Assembly: GCF_900113085.1 (NCBI RefSeq) | Contig: NZ_FOOC01000009.1 | Location: forward strand, 62,001-126,000 | Reading direction: 5' to 3' | Origin: Fontimonas thermophila | GTDB taxonomy: Bacteria; Pseudomonadota; Gammaproteobacteria; Nevskiales; Nevskiaceae | DNA: 64,000 bases | Shown: positions 1 through 8,512 of the stretch, in pieces | Numbering within the stretch: position 1 is the stretch's first letter | How the letters are laid out: the number at the start of each line of letters is the position of its first letter | Notes under the pieces: generated by a model | Told to the model about the DNA's origin: nothing | Seen by the model: only the letters and a program-made list of their open reading frames with translations | Databases searched by the model: none | Position numbers and translations under genes: made by a program

Positions 1-70
1 ACTGTCCAGCCAAGTCGCGAGACGGCGAATGCGCTGGCGCGCCGCATGCACGGCCGCGGTTTGTGACTCA

Positions 71-98
71 TTTGCCATCGGATGGCCTGGGTTACACT
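71..98 (+). promoter_or_regulatory. Possible sigma70 promoter for plsB
   Basis: TTTGCC at 71-76 is followed after 16 bases by TACACT at 93-98, four of six matches to the -10 consensus. A transcript would start near 105. That lies downstream of an in-frame ATG at 63, which argues for the later plsB start at 183. Bases 1-70 show nothing else recognisable. Hexamers judged by eye only. Confidence 0.35.
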
Positions 99-182
99 TC
101 CGCGATAAAACCTATCGAGATGGCGGGACACCGGCCATCCCGGCGCCAAAATTTGCACTCGCGGGACTGTATCGAGAAACTC

Positions 183-2678
183 ATGCGCGCGCTGCTCAAC
201 CGGGCCTTGTATGAATTCGTATGGTGGCTGTTCCGGCCGTTCAATGGCCTGATCCGCTACCGCACGGCTCCGCATCCGCTCGCGGAGAGCCTCAAACTCG
301 ATCCGGCCAAGCCCGTGGTCTATGTGCTCGCCAACCGTTCCTGGGTCGATTACTTCGTCCTCGAACGCATCTGCAAGGATATGGGCCTGCCCAAGCCCAA
401 TCGCACCGGATCCAATTTTCCGACACCCGAACGCGCCGGTGTGGTGTACATGCCGGCACTGCTGGAAACACGTGTGCGCAATACCGAGCTCTTGCAGCTC
501 ATCGAAACCGGCGTGGCGACACGCTCGTTCGACGCGCAAATCGTGCCGGTGTCGATTTTCTGGGGGCGCGACCCCGACAAGGAAACGAGCTGGTTCAAGC
601 TGATCTTCGCCGACAGCGTCCAGGCCGGACGCGTCCGCAAGTTTTTCATCATGATCGCCAACGGCCGCAACGTGTTCGCGAACTTCGCCATGCCGCTGTC
701 GTTCCGCGAGCAGATGGACAAGGGCCCGGACTCGACCACGGCGATCCGCAAACTGATCCGTGCGCTGCACTTCCATTTCCTGCGCGCGCGCACCGCCGCA
801 CTCGGCCCGACGCTGCTGCGCCGTCAGGTGGTCATCGAGTCGCTGCTGGGCAGCCCGGTCGTGCAGCGGGCGATCGAGCGCGAGGCGGGCACGACGCTGA
901 CGCTCGAAAAAGCCCAGGCCTATGCCCGCAAATGTGCCGAGGAAATCGCCGCCGATTATTCCACGGCGAGCATCCGCTTCCTCGAACGCTTTCTGACCGT
1001 CGTCGTCTTCAAGCGCGTGTTCTCCGGCATCGACGTGCGCGGGCTCGAACGCGTGCGCGAATGGGCACAGCAGTATGAGATCGTCTACATGCCGGCCCAT
1101 CGTTCGCACGCGGATTATCTGCTGGTGTCGTACTCGCTGTATCACGCCGGGCTGGTGCCGCCCCACATCGCCGCCGGCGTGAACCTGAATTTCTGGCCGG
1201 TCGGCGGCCTGCTGCGCCGGTGCGGCGCCTTCTACATGCGCCGCAGCTTCTCCGGCGACCGCATCTACACCGCGGTGTTCCGCGCTTATGTCGATTCACT
1301 GATCCAGCGCGGCTATTCGATCGAGTTCTTCCCCGAGGGCGGACGCAGCCGCACCGGCCGTCTGCTCGCGCCCAAAACCGGACTGCTGTCGATGGTGGTC
1401 GAGGCCGGCCTCAAGCAGACCACGCGCAAAATCCTGCTGGTGCCGGTTTACATCGGTTATGACCGCTGCTGGGAAGTGGGCAGCTACGCCAAGGAACTGC
1501 GCGGCGCCCAGAAACAGAAAGAGTCCGCCGAAAGCCTGCTCAAGGCCGGCAAGATTCTCGGCAAGTCCTACGGCAAGGCCTATATCAACTTCGGCGAACC
1601 GATCCATCTGCAGGACTACGCCGACCAAAAACTGCCCGGCTGGCGCGAGTATTTCGCTGCCAATGCCGAGGGCGCGCCCGAGGGCTTCAAGCGCTTCGTC
1701 AACGATCTGGCGCTGGAAAACGCGCGCCGCATCAACGAAGCTGCGGTCGCCAATCCCACAGGGCTTGCCGCCGTCGCGCTGCTGTCCTCACCGCAGCGCG
1801 TCGTCTCGCAGGATGAATTCGTCGAGCAGATCGGCCATCTGATCTGGCTGCTCAAGGGCAATCCTTATAGCGAACACCAGTACATTCCGGAAACCGCACC
1901 GCGCACGATCGTCGAAAGTAGCCTGCCGATCGCCCGCATCGCCCGCGTGCCGCACGCCTGGGGGGATCTTTTTGGCATCGCCGCACGCGACGCCGTCGCT
2001 CTCACGTATAACCGCAACAACATCCAGCATCTGTTTGCGATCCCCTCGCTGATCGCCAATCTGTTCCGCACGCGCCTGCTACTGTCCGACGAGGTGATCG
2101 TCACCGGCGTGCGCGCGCTCTATCCGTTCCTGCGCACCGAATTCTTCCTGCGCTGGGCAACGGATGAAACCGAGAGCGTCACCCGGCGCTGGATCGAGGT
2201 CATGGTCCAGCTCGGTCTGCTGACGCGCGAGGGCGAGCGCCTGCGCCGGCCCGATGCCGGAGATCCCGCCTATTCGACGCTGGCCATGCTCGGACGCGTA
2301 CTCGGCGAGACGCTCGAGCGCTACTGCATGACCGCGCTGCTGCTCGCCGAAGAGCGGCGGACGCATCAAGAACTCAAGCGCGAACGCTTCGAGGAAGACT
2401 GCCGCCTGATGGCCGAGCGCATGGCCATCCTCACCGGTCGCGATGCACCGGAATTCTTCGACAAGGCACTGTTTCGCGGCTATCTCAATACCCTGATCGA
2501 GATCGGCCTGGTCACCAAGACCGGAGAGCAGGGCTTGCAGGTGGACGCACGCATCGAGCGCATCGCCGAGCGCTCACAGGAGCTGCTGTCCGACGAATCC
2601 CGGCAGATGCTGCTGCAGCTGCTGTCGCGCCGCAAACAGCCGGAGAGCACACCCGCCCAGCGCGGCGGCCCGGCTTAA
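183..2678 (+). CDS. plsB: Glycerol-3-phosphate 1-O-acyltransferase PlsB
   Basis: Membrane-bound acyltransferase that acylates sn-glycerol-3-phosphate at position 1, the first step of phospholipid synthesis. With the ATG at 183 the protein is 831 residues, against about 807 in E. coli. The H-x4-D catalytic motif then falls at His306/Asp311, and the substrate-binding block F-P-E-G-G-R-S-R places Glu385. These are the same numbers as in E. coli PlsB, which is the main reason for rejecting the in-frame ATGs at 63 and 120. The gene stands alone upstream of an FKBP gene and is followed by its own hairpin with a T run. Family identity is very secure; the start is inferred. Confidence 0.95.
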   Translation: MRALLNRALYEFVWWLFRPFNGLIRYRTAPHPLAESLKLDPAKPVVYVLANRSWVDYFVLERICKDMGLPKPNRTGSNFPTPERAGVVYMPALLETRVRNTELLQLIETGVATRSFDAQIVPVSIFWGRDPDKETSWFKLIFADSVQAGRVRKFFIMIANGRNVFANFAMPLSFREQMDKGPDSTTAIRKLIRALHFHFLRARTAALGPTLLRRQVVIESLLGSPVVQRAIEREAGTTLTLEKAQAYARKCAEEIAADYSTASIRFLERFLTVVVFKRVFSGIDVRGLERVREWAQQYEIVYMPAHRSHADYLLVSYSLYHAGLVPPHIAAGVNLNFWPVGGLLRRCGAFYMRRSFSGDRIYTAVFRAYVDSLIQRGYSIEFFPEGGRSRTGRLLAPKTGLLSMVVEAGLKQTTRKILLVPVYIGYDRCWEVGSYAKELRGAQKQKESAESLLKAGKILGKSYGKAYINFGEPIHLQDYADQKLPGWREYFAANAEGAPEGFKRFVNDLALENARRINEAAVANPTGLAAVALLSSPQRVVSQDEFVEQIGHLIWLLKGNPYSEHQYIPETAPRTIVESSLPIARIARVPHAWGDLFGIAARDAVALTYNRNNIQHLFAIPSLIANLFRTRLLLSDEVIVTGVRALYPFLRTEFFLRWATDETESVTRRWIEVMVQLGLLTREGERLRRPDAGDPAYSTLAMLGRVLGETLERYCMTALLLAEERRTHQELKRERFEEDCRLMAERMAILTGRDAPEFFDKALFRGYLNTLIEIGLVTKTGEQGLQVDARIERIAERSQELLSDESRQMLLQLLSRRKQPESTPAQRGGPA

Positions 2679-2725
2679 GCCCGCGCAGCGAACCGGACAT
2701 CCCCAAACGGCGACACAAACGGCGC

Positions 2726-2731
2726 TATAAT
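2726..2731 (+). promoter_or_regulatory. Consensus -10 box for the FKBP gene
   Basis: A perfect TATAAT in a GCGC context lies 49 bases upstream of the FKBP start. No good -35 hexamer stands at the usual distance. The predicted transcription start, near 2738, lies just before a strong hairpin. Confidence 0.5.
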
Positions 2732-2741
2732 CAAGCCGACC

Positions 2742-2763
2742 GGGGCACTTTCTGCCCCTTTTT
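2742..2763 (+). terminator. Hairpin with T5 tract between plsB and the FKBP gene
   Basis: GGGGCA (2742-2747) pairs with TGCCCC (2753-2758) around a 5-base loop, followed by TTTTT (2759-2763). By form it is an intrinsic terminator for plsB. It sits immediately downstream of a TATAAT box, so it would also lie at the very start of the FKBP transcript. Confidence 0.65.
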
Positions 2764-2779
2764 CATACCCGGGAATCCC

Positions 2780-3502
2780 ATGAATACACGTATTCGTTTT
2801 GCTGCGACCGGCATCGTCCTGGCGCTGGTCGCGGGTTGTGCCAAGAAGGAGGAAAACGCCAGCGCCACGGCACTCGACACCGACGCGCAAAAATTCGGCT
2901 ACGCCATCGGCGTGGACCTTGGCCGCTCGCTGCAGCCGGTCAAACAGGATGTGGACATCGCCGCGCTCAAGGCCGGACTCGACGATGTTTTCGCCGGCGC
3001 TACGCCCAAGCTCGATGATGCCGCGCGTGAGGAAATCAAGAACACCGTCGCGCGCAGGATGCAGGAGCGCCAGCAGCAGGAGCGCGCCGCGCAGGCCGAG
3101 AAGGCCAAGGCCGAGGGCGAGGCCTTCCTCGCCGAGAACGCGAAGAAACCCGGCGTGAAGACCACGGCTTCGGGCCTGCAATACGAAGTGCTGACCGAAG
3201 GCAAGGGCGAGCACCCGACCGCTGAAGACCGGGTAACCGTGCACTACCGGGGCACGCTGATCAACGGCGAAGAATTCGACAGTTCCTACGCCCGCGGCCA
3301 GCCGGTGACCTTCCCGCTCGCCAACGTGATCCCGGGCTGGACCGAAGGCGTGCAGCTGATGACCCCCGGCTCCAAGTACAAGTTCTACATCCCGTCGAAT
3401 CTCGCCTATGGCGAGCGCGGTGCCGGTGTGAAGATCGGGCCCAACGAGACCCTGATCTTCGAAGTGGAGCTGCTGTCGGTCGAAAAACCCGACAAGAAAT
3501 AA
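2780..3502 (+). CDS. FKBP-type peptidyl-prolyl isomerase, lipoprotein (FkpA/Mip-like)
   Basis: Periplasm-side peptidyl-prolyl cis-trans isomerase and chaperone. The 240-residue protein begins with a lipoprotein signal ending V-A-G-C, so Cys20 would be lipidated. Residues about 30-130 form the charged helical dimerisation region typical of FkpA/Mip, rich in Glu, Lys and Gln. The FKBP fold follows from about 147 to 236, with the conserved V-x-V-H-Y-x-G entry, an F-D-S-S strand, V-I-P-G-W and an I-P-x-x-L-A-Y-G loop. The length suits the family. It is a single-gene unit with its own -10 box and a very strong terminator. Confidence 0.92.
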   Translation: MNTRIRFAATGIVLALVAGCAKKEENASATALDTDAQKFGYAIGVDLGRSLQPVKQDVDIAALKAGLDDVFAGATPKLDDAAREEIKNTVARRMQERQQQERAAQAEKAKAEGEAFLAENAKKPGVKTTASGLQYEVLTEGKGEHPTAEDRVTVHYRGTLINGEEFDSSYARGQPVTFPLANVIPGWTEGVQLMTPGSKYKFYIPSNLAYGERGAGVKIGPNETLIFEVELLSVEKPDKK

Positions 3503-3526
3503 CCCGGCGAGACGTCATGCAACAGG

Positions 3527-3553
3527 CGGCCGGCTCTTGCCGGCCGTTTTTTT
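3527..3553 (+). terminator. Intrinsic terminator after the FKBP gene
   Basis: A perfect 8-bp stem, CGGCCGGC (3527-3534) with GCCGGCCG (3539-3546), closes a TCTT loop and is followed by seven T (3547-3553). This is the clearest rho-independent terminator in the window. Confidence 0.93.
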
Positions 3554-3631
3554 GGCGCGCCGCCGGATCCCGCGCATGCGCTGCGATCCTTGCGGCACAA
3601 TGGCCGCACACCCTTCTCACCGCACGCTTCC

Positions 3632-4513
3632 ATGGCCTATCGCACACTCGATTGGACGCTCTCCGACGGCATTCTCACCCTCACGCTCAACCGCCCCGAC
3701 CAGCTCAATGCGTTCACCGTCGAAATGGCGAACGAGCTCGAGGATGCGTTTGGGCGTGCCAGCGCTGATCCAGCGGTGCGCGCCATCATCGTCACCGGCG
3801 CGGGACGCGCATTCTGCGCCGGCATGGATCTGAACCGCACCGGCAATGTCTTCGGCCTGGACGAGACATTGCAGCCGACCTTGGCCGACATGGACGAGCG
3901 CCTGGACGATCCGGCGATTCACAGCGGCGTGCGCGACACCGGCGGCCGCGTGACCTTGTCGATCTTCAATTGCACAAAGCCGGTGATCGCCGCGATCAAC
4001 GGGCCGGCCGTCGGCATCGGCGCGACGATGACGCTGGCGATGGACGTGCGTCTGGCGTCCGAGAAAGCGCGGATCGGCTTTGTCTTCGGCAAGCTCGGTA
4101 TCGTCCCGGAAGCGTGTTCGAGCTGGTTTCTGCCGCGGATCGTCGGGCTTTCCCAGGCCCTCGAGTGGTGTTACCGCGCCGACCTCCTCGATGCGGAAGA
4201 GGCGCACCGCGGCGGCCTGGTCAAAGCGGTATTGCCGGCCGACCGGCTGTTGCCGGAAGCCCATGCGCTGGCGCGCCGCTTCGTCGATCAGCGCTCGCCG
4301 GTGGCGATCGCGCTGACGCGCCAGATGCTCTACCGCAATGCCGCCCAGCCGCACCCGCTGGCGGCGCACAAGATCGATTCGCTGGCGATGTTCTACACGA
4401 GCCGCCAGGACGGCAAGGAAGGCGTGCAGGCCTTCCTCGAAAAGCGCACGCCGCGGTTCACCGCCACGGTCCCGGACGACCTGCCGCCGTTCTACAAGGA
4501 GTGGGCGAAGTAG
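3632..4513 (+). CDS. Enoyl-CoA hydratase/isomerase (crotonase) family protein
   Basis: Crotonase-fold protein of 293 residues expected to act on an acyl-CoA. The start at 3632 gives the usual N-terminus (M-A-Y-R-T-L), rather than the in-frame ATG at 3590. The oxyanion-hole segment G-R-A-F-C-A-G-M-D-L and the N-G-P-A-V-G-I-G turn are clear. The two glutamates of classical enoyl-CoA hydratase are not kept: the first is replaced by Thr in G-A-T-M-T and the second by Phe. A Glu does occur in I-V-P-E-A-C-S-S. An isomerase or another crotonase reaction is therefore as likely as hydration. It stands alone, convergent with the CoA-transferase operon. Confidence 0.85.
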   Translation: MAYRTLDWTLSDGILTLTLNRPDQLNAFTVEMANELEDAFGRASADPAVRAIIVTGAGRAFCAGMDLNRTGNVFGLDETLQPTLADMDERLDDPAIHSGVRDTGGRVTLSIFNCTKPVIAAINGPAVGIGATMTLAMDVRLASEKARIGFVFGKLGIVPEACSSWFLPRIVGLSQALEWCYRADLLDAEEAHRGGLVKAVLPADRLLPEAHALARRFVDQRSPVAIALTRQMLYRNAAQPHPLAAHKIDSLAMFYTSRQDGKEGVQAFLEKRTPRFTATVPDDLPPFYKEWAK

Positions 4514-4539
4514 CGGCGCGGCCGCCTCGCAGCATGAGC

Positions 4540-4572
4540 CCGGGGTGCGGCGAAACCGGCGCCGCACCCCGG
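4540..4572. terminator. Shared hairpin between convergent genes
   Basis: A perfect 13-bp inverted repeat (4540-4552 with 4560-4572) closes a 7-base loop between the crotonase stop and the CoA-transferase stop. There is no T run on either strand. It probably ends or protects both convergent transcripts. Confidence 0.65.
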
Positions 4573-4585
4573 AGCCTACGGGCCT

Positions 4586-7147
4586 TTATTTCTTCTTCGC
4601 CGCCTGCTCGAGCATCCCGGCCATGCCGGGCTTGGGCGCGGCGGCCTGCGTCGCGGCCGGGCGCGGCGGCATACGCGGCATGCCGACGAAGCCGATGGCG
4701 AACTGCTCCTCCATCTGCTGCATCTGCTCTTCGCTGTAGCCCATCGTGGCCAGAATCTCCTTGGTGTGCTCGCCCACCAGCAAGGGCCGGCCCTGGATGA
4801 CGCCCGGTGTGTCGGACAGATCCACGAGCAACCCGATCTGGTCGAGCTTGCCGACGACGGGATGCGGGTAGGACACCACCCACTTGCGTTTCTGGAATTC
4901 CGGATCGTCGTGCAGGCGGCGGGAGAAAGTCTCATCGACGATCTCGCAGGGCACGCCGGCGGCATCGAGCTCTTTGAACCACTCCTCGGCACTGCGCGTC
5001 TGCAGACGCCCGGCGATGAAGCTCGCCAGCTGTTTGTCGTTCTTCTGCCGCGCCTCGAAGGTCGCGAAATGCTCGTCGATGGTCAGCCGAGGCGCGCGCA
5101 GCACCGCGAACAAGGCGTCCCAGTGCGCCTGCTCGACCAGCACGAAGCACAGCCAGCGGCCATCCTTGCACCGGTAGATGCGATGGCCCGCGGAATAGCC
5201 GACCTGATCGCCGCCGATGCGCGGACGCTCGAATCCGGAGCCGTCGGGCCTGGCCACGGCGTAACTGGTATTGAGCAGCGCGGCGTTGATGATCGAGGTA
5301 TCGACGAACTGCCCCTGCCCGGTCTTGTCGCGGTGGTAGATCGCGTTGATGACCGCGATCGCGGAAAGAAAGCCGTTGCCGGTGTCGCCGAAGCTGGTGA
5401 AGCTCCACAGCGGGCGACCGATTTCGCCGTTGTCCCCGACGCGGCCCATGCCGCCGTCCTCGTACTGAATGCCGGACAGACAGGCGCCGGTCTGGTCATT
5501 GCCGGGCAGGCTCTGGCGCGGCCCGCGCTCAAAACCGCGCGTGTGGCAGTAAATCAGCCGGGGGTTGATTTTCTTGAGCGATTCGTAATCGATCTTCAAC
5601 CGTTCGGCGGCGTCGTAGCGCATGTTGTGGTGAACGACGTCGGCCTGGGCGACGAGGTCCAGAAAGATTTTCATCGCCCGCGGATCCTTGAGGTTGAGCG
5701 TGATGCTCTTCTTGCCGCGGTTGGCCATATAGGCGATGTGCACGCGGTGCCAGAACAGATCGTACAGGCCGTTGATCTTGATGACCGTCGCGCCCATGTC
5801 CGAAAGCAACTGCGTGCCAAACGGCCCGGCGATGGCCAACCCCAGGTCGAGCACGGTGATGCCTTCGAGCGGCGCCTTCAGATCGCCCTTCTTCTGCGCG
5901 GCCGTCGCTGCCTTGGCTTCGGCGATGATCTTGGCCGCCTCGGCCTTGACCTCGTCGGTATGGGCACCGGGCGCCACTGGCGGATGCCCCGGCTGCCCTT
6001 GGGTCAGGCTCATGTTGTAGGCATTACCGACGGCGCGGATCGTGCCGAGCTCGGGATCCTGCATTTCGGTCACGCAACCGTCGGCAAGAAACGCCGGATC
6101 GGCGAGCGATTCCTCGATCGAGCGCACCGGCTGCATCGTCATCTCGGCGATGGCCGCTGCCTCGATCCAGTCCTTCACCGGGAATTTGGCGACGGCTTCG
6201 GCAAGTAGCGGCTGGTAGTGCGCCATCACCAGGATTTCTTCCGGACCGGTGCCAAAGCGGTCCGGATCGTTCTGGACCGTGAGGTCGGGCGTGGCGTTGA
6301 GGGTATCCCCGGCCGCGGCCTGCAGAATGAAGCGCGGATTCGGCACCCAGTTGTGCAGCCACTTGCCGTCCTTGGCCTGGAAATGCCCTTTGGGCGACTT
6401 GGAATTGAGGATCCAGGTGTCGAACCCGGGGGCATCCGGCTTTTCGGCGCGCTGCCAGACGCCGGCGGCAGCAGCGAGCGCGCCTTGCAGCAGCGAGGTC
6501 TCGACCCATTGCCCGCGGCCGTTGATCTCGCGCGCCCGCAAGGCCGCAGCGATGCCCAGCGAGGCGTTGAAAAAGGCACCCAGACTGGGCCAGTGCGAGG
6601 CGACGAACAGCGGCCCTTCCCGCGGCGCGCCCTGCACCCAGTCCTGCGGAATCTCCAGATCCGGATACGGATCGGGCAGCCCGCTGATGTGGCGGAGCGC
6701 GCCTTCCGGCCAGCCGCGCTGCTCATACATCAGTCCGGTGCGCGCCTGCACCAGCGCGTCGTACGCGGGCCGCTGGCTGTGCGCGTTGTCGCGGCCGTAG
6801 CCGGTGATCGAGCAGTAGATCAGGCGCGGATTGAGTTTGGAGAGCGTGGCGTAGTCGATGCCGAGCTTCTCGGTCGTGCCGGGCGAATACGACTCGACGA
6901 GGATGTCGGCAACCCGTGCGAGCGCAAGAAAGGTTTGCCGGTCCTCATCCTTTTTCAGGTCCAGGATCGCGCTTCTCTTGCCGCGCTGCCAGACGCGGTA
7001 GCCGAGCTGGTTGCGGAACGGATCGCCGCCAGGTGGTTCGATCTTGGTGACCTGCGCGCCGTTGTCGGCGAGCAGCATCGTCGTCATCGGACCGGCAATG
7101 CCCCAGCTCAGATCGAGGACTTTGAGACCTTGGTAAACGCCTGCCAT
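4586..7147 (-). CDS. Double-module family III (CaiB/BaiF) CoA-transferase
   Basis: An 853-residue protein made of two complete CaiB/BaiF-type domains in tandem, roughly residues 1-410 and 424-825. Each opens with a V-L-D-L-x-x-x-I-A-G-P signature and contains a K-x-N-P-R-L-I-Y-C segment. The family's nucleophilic Asp position appears filled in both halves, at Asp130 and Asp551. A normal family III enzyme is about 400 residues and forms an interlocked dimer, so this chain may be a covalent pseudo-dimer. The C-terminus is a Pro/Ala/Lys-rich tail. The ATG at 7147 follows GAGAAA and begins the conserved domain. It is the last gene of the ipdF-like operon; its acid and CoA donor are unknown. Confidence 0.9.
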   Translation of the reverse strand: MAGVYQGLKVLDLSWGIAGPMTTMLLADNGAQVTKIEPPGGDPFRNQLGYRVWQRGKRSAILDLKKDEDRQTFLALARVADILVESYSPGTTEKLGIDYATLSKLNPRLIYCSITGYGRDNAHSQRPAYDALVQARTGLMYEQRGWPEGALRHISGLPDPYPDLEIPQDWVQGAPREGPLFVASHWPSLGAFFNASLGIAAALRAREINGRGQWVETSLLQGALAAAAGVWQRAEKPDAPGFDTWILNSKSPKGHFQAKDGKWLHNWVPNPRFILQAAAGDTLNATPDLTVQNDPDRFGTGPEEILVMAHYQPLLAEAVAKFPVKDWIEAAAIAEMTMQPVRSIEESLADPAFLADGCVTEMQDPELGTIRAVGNAYNMSLTQGQPGHPPVAPGAHTDEVKAEAAKIIAEAKAATAAQKKGDLKAPLEGITVLDLGLAIAGPFGTQLLSDMGATVIKINGLYDLFWHRVHIAYMANRGKKSITLNLKDPRAMKIFLDLVAQADVVHHNMRYDAAERLKIDYESLKKINPRLIYCHTRGFERGPRQSLPGNDQTGACLSGIQYEDGGMGRVGDNGEIGRPLWSFTSFGDTGNGFLSAIAVINAIYHRDKTGQGQFVDTSIINAALLNTSYAVARPDGSGFERPRIGGDQVGYSAGHRIYRCKDGRWLCFVLVEQAHWDALFAVLRAPRLTIDEHFATFEARQKNDKQLASFIAGRLQTRSAEEWFKELDAAGVPCEIVDETFSRRLHDDPEFQKRKWVVSYPHPVVGKLDQIGLLVDLSDTPGVIQGRPLLVGEHTKEILATMGYSEEQMQQMEEQFAIGFVGMPRMPPRPAATQAAAPKPGMAGMLEQAAKKK

Positions 7148-7254
7148 TTTCTCAACCCGTGTGACGTAAAGACGAAAAGCCGTGCGCCGCCGGATGGGAG
7201 CACGGGGAACTTCTTCGGCGGCTTTCGCGCCGGCCCCTGGCGGGCACGCTGCGC

Positions 7255-8355
7255 TCAGCCCAGGCCAAAGGTCCGCAGCGCATTGCCGGATGTGATCTTG
7301 ACGCGGTCGGCCTGCGGAATTCCTGCTTCCTTGAACTGGCTGACGACCTGCTTGCGCGAGTTGGGCCAGCACGTCGCCGGATGCGGGAAATCCGTGGACC
7401 AGTACAGGCAATCCGGACCGAAATACTCATAGGCGGCCTTCAGGCCCTTGGGCTCATACATGAACGTGGCCCCGCATTGCAGGCGGAAAGTTTCCGACGG
7501 CGGCCGCTTGACGCCAGGGAATTCGTAGTGCTGGTGCATGCGCGGATCGAGCAGGGTCTCGAAGAACCAGGGCAGCCAGCCCAACCCCGGCTCGACGAAC
7601 AGCACCTTCATCTTCGGATACTTCTCGAGCGTGCCGGTGAGAATCCACATGCAGATCGTCTCGGCCAGCGGTGCCCAGGCCAGCCCGGTGAAAATGCCCT
7701 TCTGCGGCGTCGGATCGCGGCGGAACACATCCCACAGCGAGGCACGCAGATCCAGGTGATTGAGGATGACCAGACCGGTTTCCTCGATCGTCTTCCACAG
7801 CGGTTCGTAGCGCTTGTCGTAGAAATCCGGCAGCCCCAGGTCGGATGGAAACGGCGTCAGTTGCACGCAACGCGCCTTGCGGTCACGCGCCAGGCGGATG
7901 ACCTCCTTGACCGCGAAATCGATGTCGTAGAGCGGCAACTGGTAGGCACACATCAGGCGTACCGGGTCGTAGCTGGCGAAATCCGCCATCGCGTTGTTAT
8001 AGCCCTGGAAGACCTCCTTCCAGTCATTGCCCATCAGATGCGGATTGACGATCTTGGCGCCGGCAATCTCGGGGAAGATCACCTCGGCGTAGACACCGTC
8101 ACGGTCCATCGCCGCGAGCTTGCCGCGGGGCTCGAAATGACCGGGATCGCGTGCCGCATCCGGATCGACGAAATCTTCCAGCTCGAGATTCTTCTGCCCG
8201 CCGCGCAAGACCTTGGCCGCGTATTCCTCGGCCTTGCGGTTGGCTTCGTCCCAGACCGCGTGCAACGGCTTGCGCAACCGCTCCTTGATCCAGTCATCGG
8301 TGAAATGGACGTGAGAGTCCACGGATACCAGCTTTTCGGTGGCCAGCTCGGTCAT
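7255..8355 (-). CDS. Amidohydrolase-2 family metal-dependent hydrolase or decarboxylase
   Basis: TIM-barrel protein of 366 residues from the PF04909 group, which includes ACMSD-like decarboxylases and some C-C or C-N hydrolases. It shows the H-x-H metal motif at His15/His17 (V-D-S-H-V-H), a barrel N-H-L-D segment and a late catalytic-type Asp in S-T-D-F-P-H-P. The start at 8355 follows a good GGAGG. It lies between the RND transporter and the double CoA-transferase in the same operon, so a CoA-ester, carboxylated or ring-derived intermediate is plausible. The substrate cannot be read from the sequence. Confidence 0.85.
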   Translation of the reverse strand: MTELATEKLVSVDSHVHFTDDWIKERLRKPLHAVWDEANRKAEEYAAKVLRGGQKNLELEDFVDPDAARDPGHFEPRGKLAAMDRDGVYAEVIFPEIAGAKIVNPHLMGNDWKEVFQGYNNAMADFASYDPVRLMCAYQLPLYDIDFAVKEVIRLARDRKARCVQLTPFPSDLGLPDFYDKRYEPLWKTIEETGLVILNHLDLRASLWDVFRRDPTPQKGIFTGLAWAPLAETICMWILTGTLEKYPKMKVLFVEPGLGWLPWFFETLLDPRMHQHYEFPGVKRPPSETFRLQCGATFMYEPKGLKAAYEYFGPDCLYWSTDFPHPATCWPNSRKQVVSQFKEAGIPQADRVKITSGNALRTFGLG

Positions 8356-8512
8356 GACGCATCCTCCAGGCACGTTTTCATGCGCTCGCGCACCCGACCT
8401 TACGGCCGGCCGCGCGTCGCCTGCATGCCTCAAACGGATGAGTTTGTGAAACCGCTTCGGAAAGGCCGCTACACGCCCGCGCCAGGTGCCAGCCCAACGC
8501 GGGTGCGACCGA

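Noticed and set aside
63-182. N-terminal extension of plsB from an ATG at 63 or 120
   Set aside because: The start at 183 places the catalytic residues at the E. coli numbers, and a promoter-like element lies after position 63.
4766-6208. 480-codon plus-strand frame inside the CoA-transferase gene
   Set aside because: Shadow frame; the minus-strand product has conserved motifs throughout.
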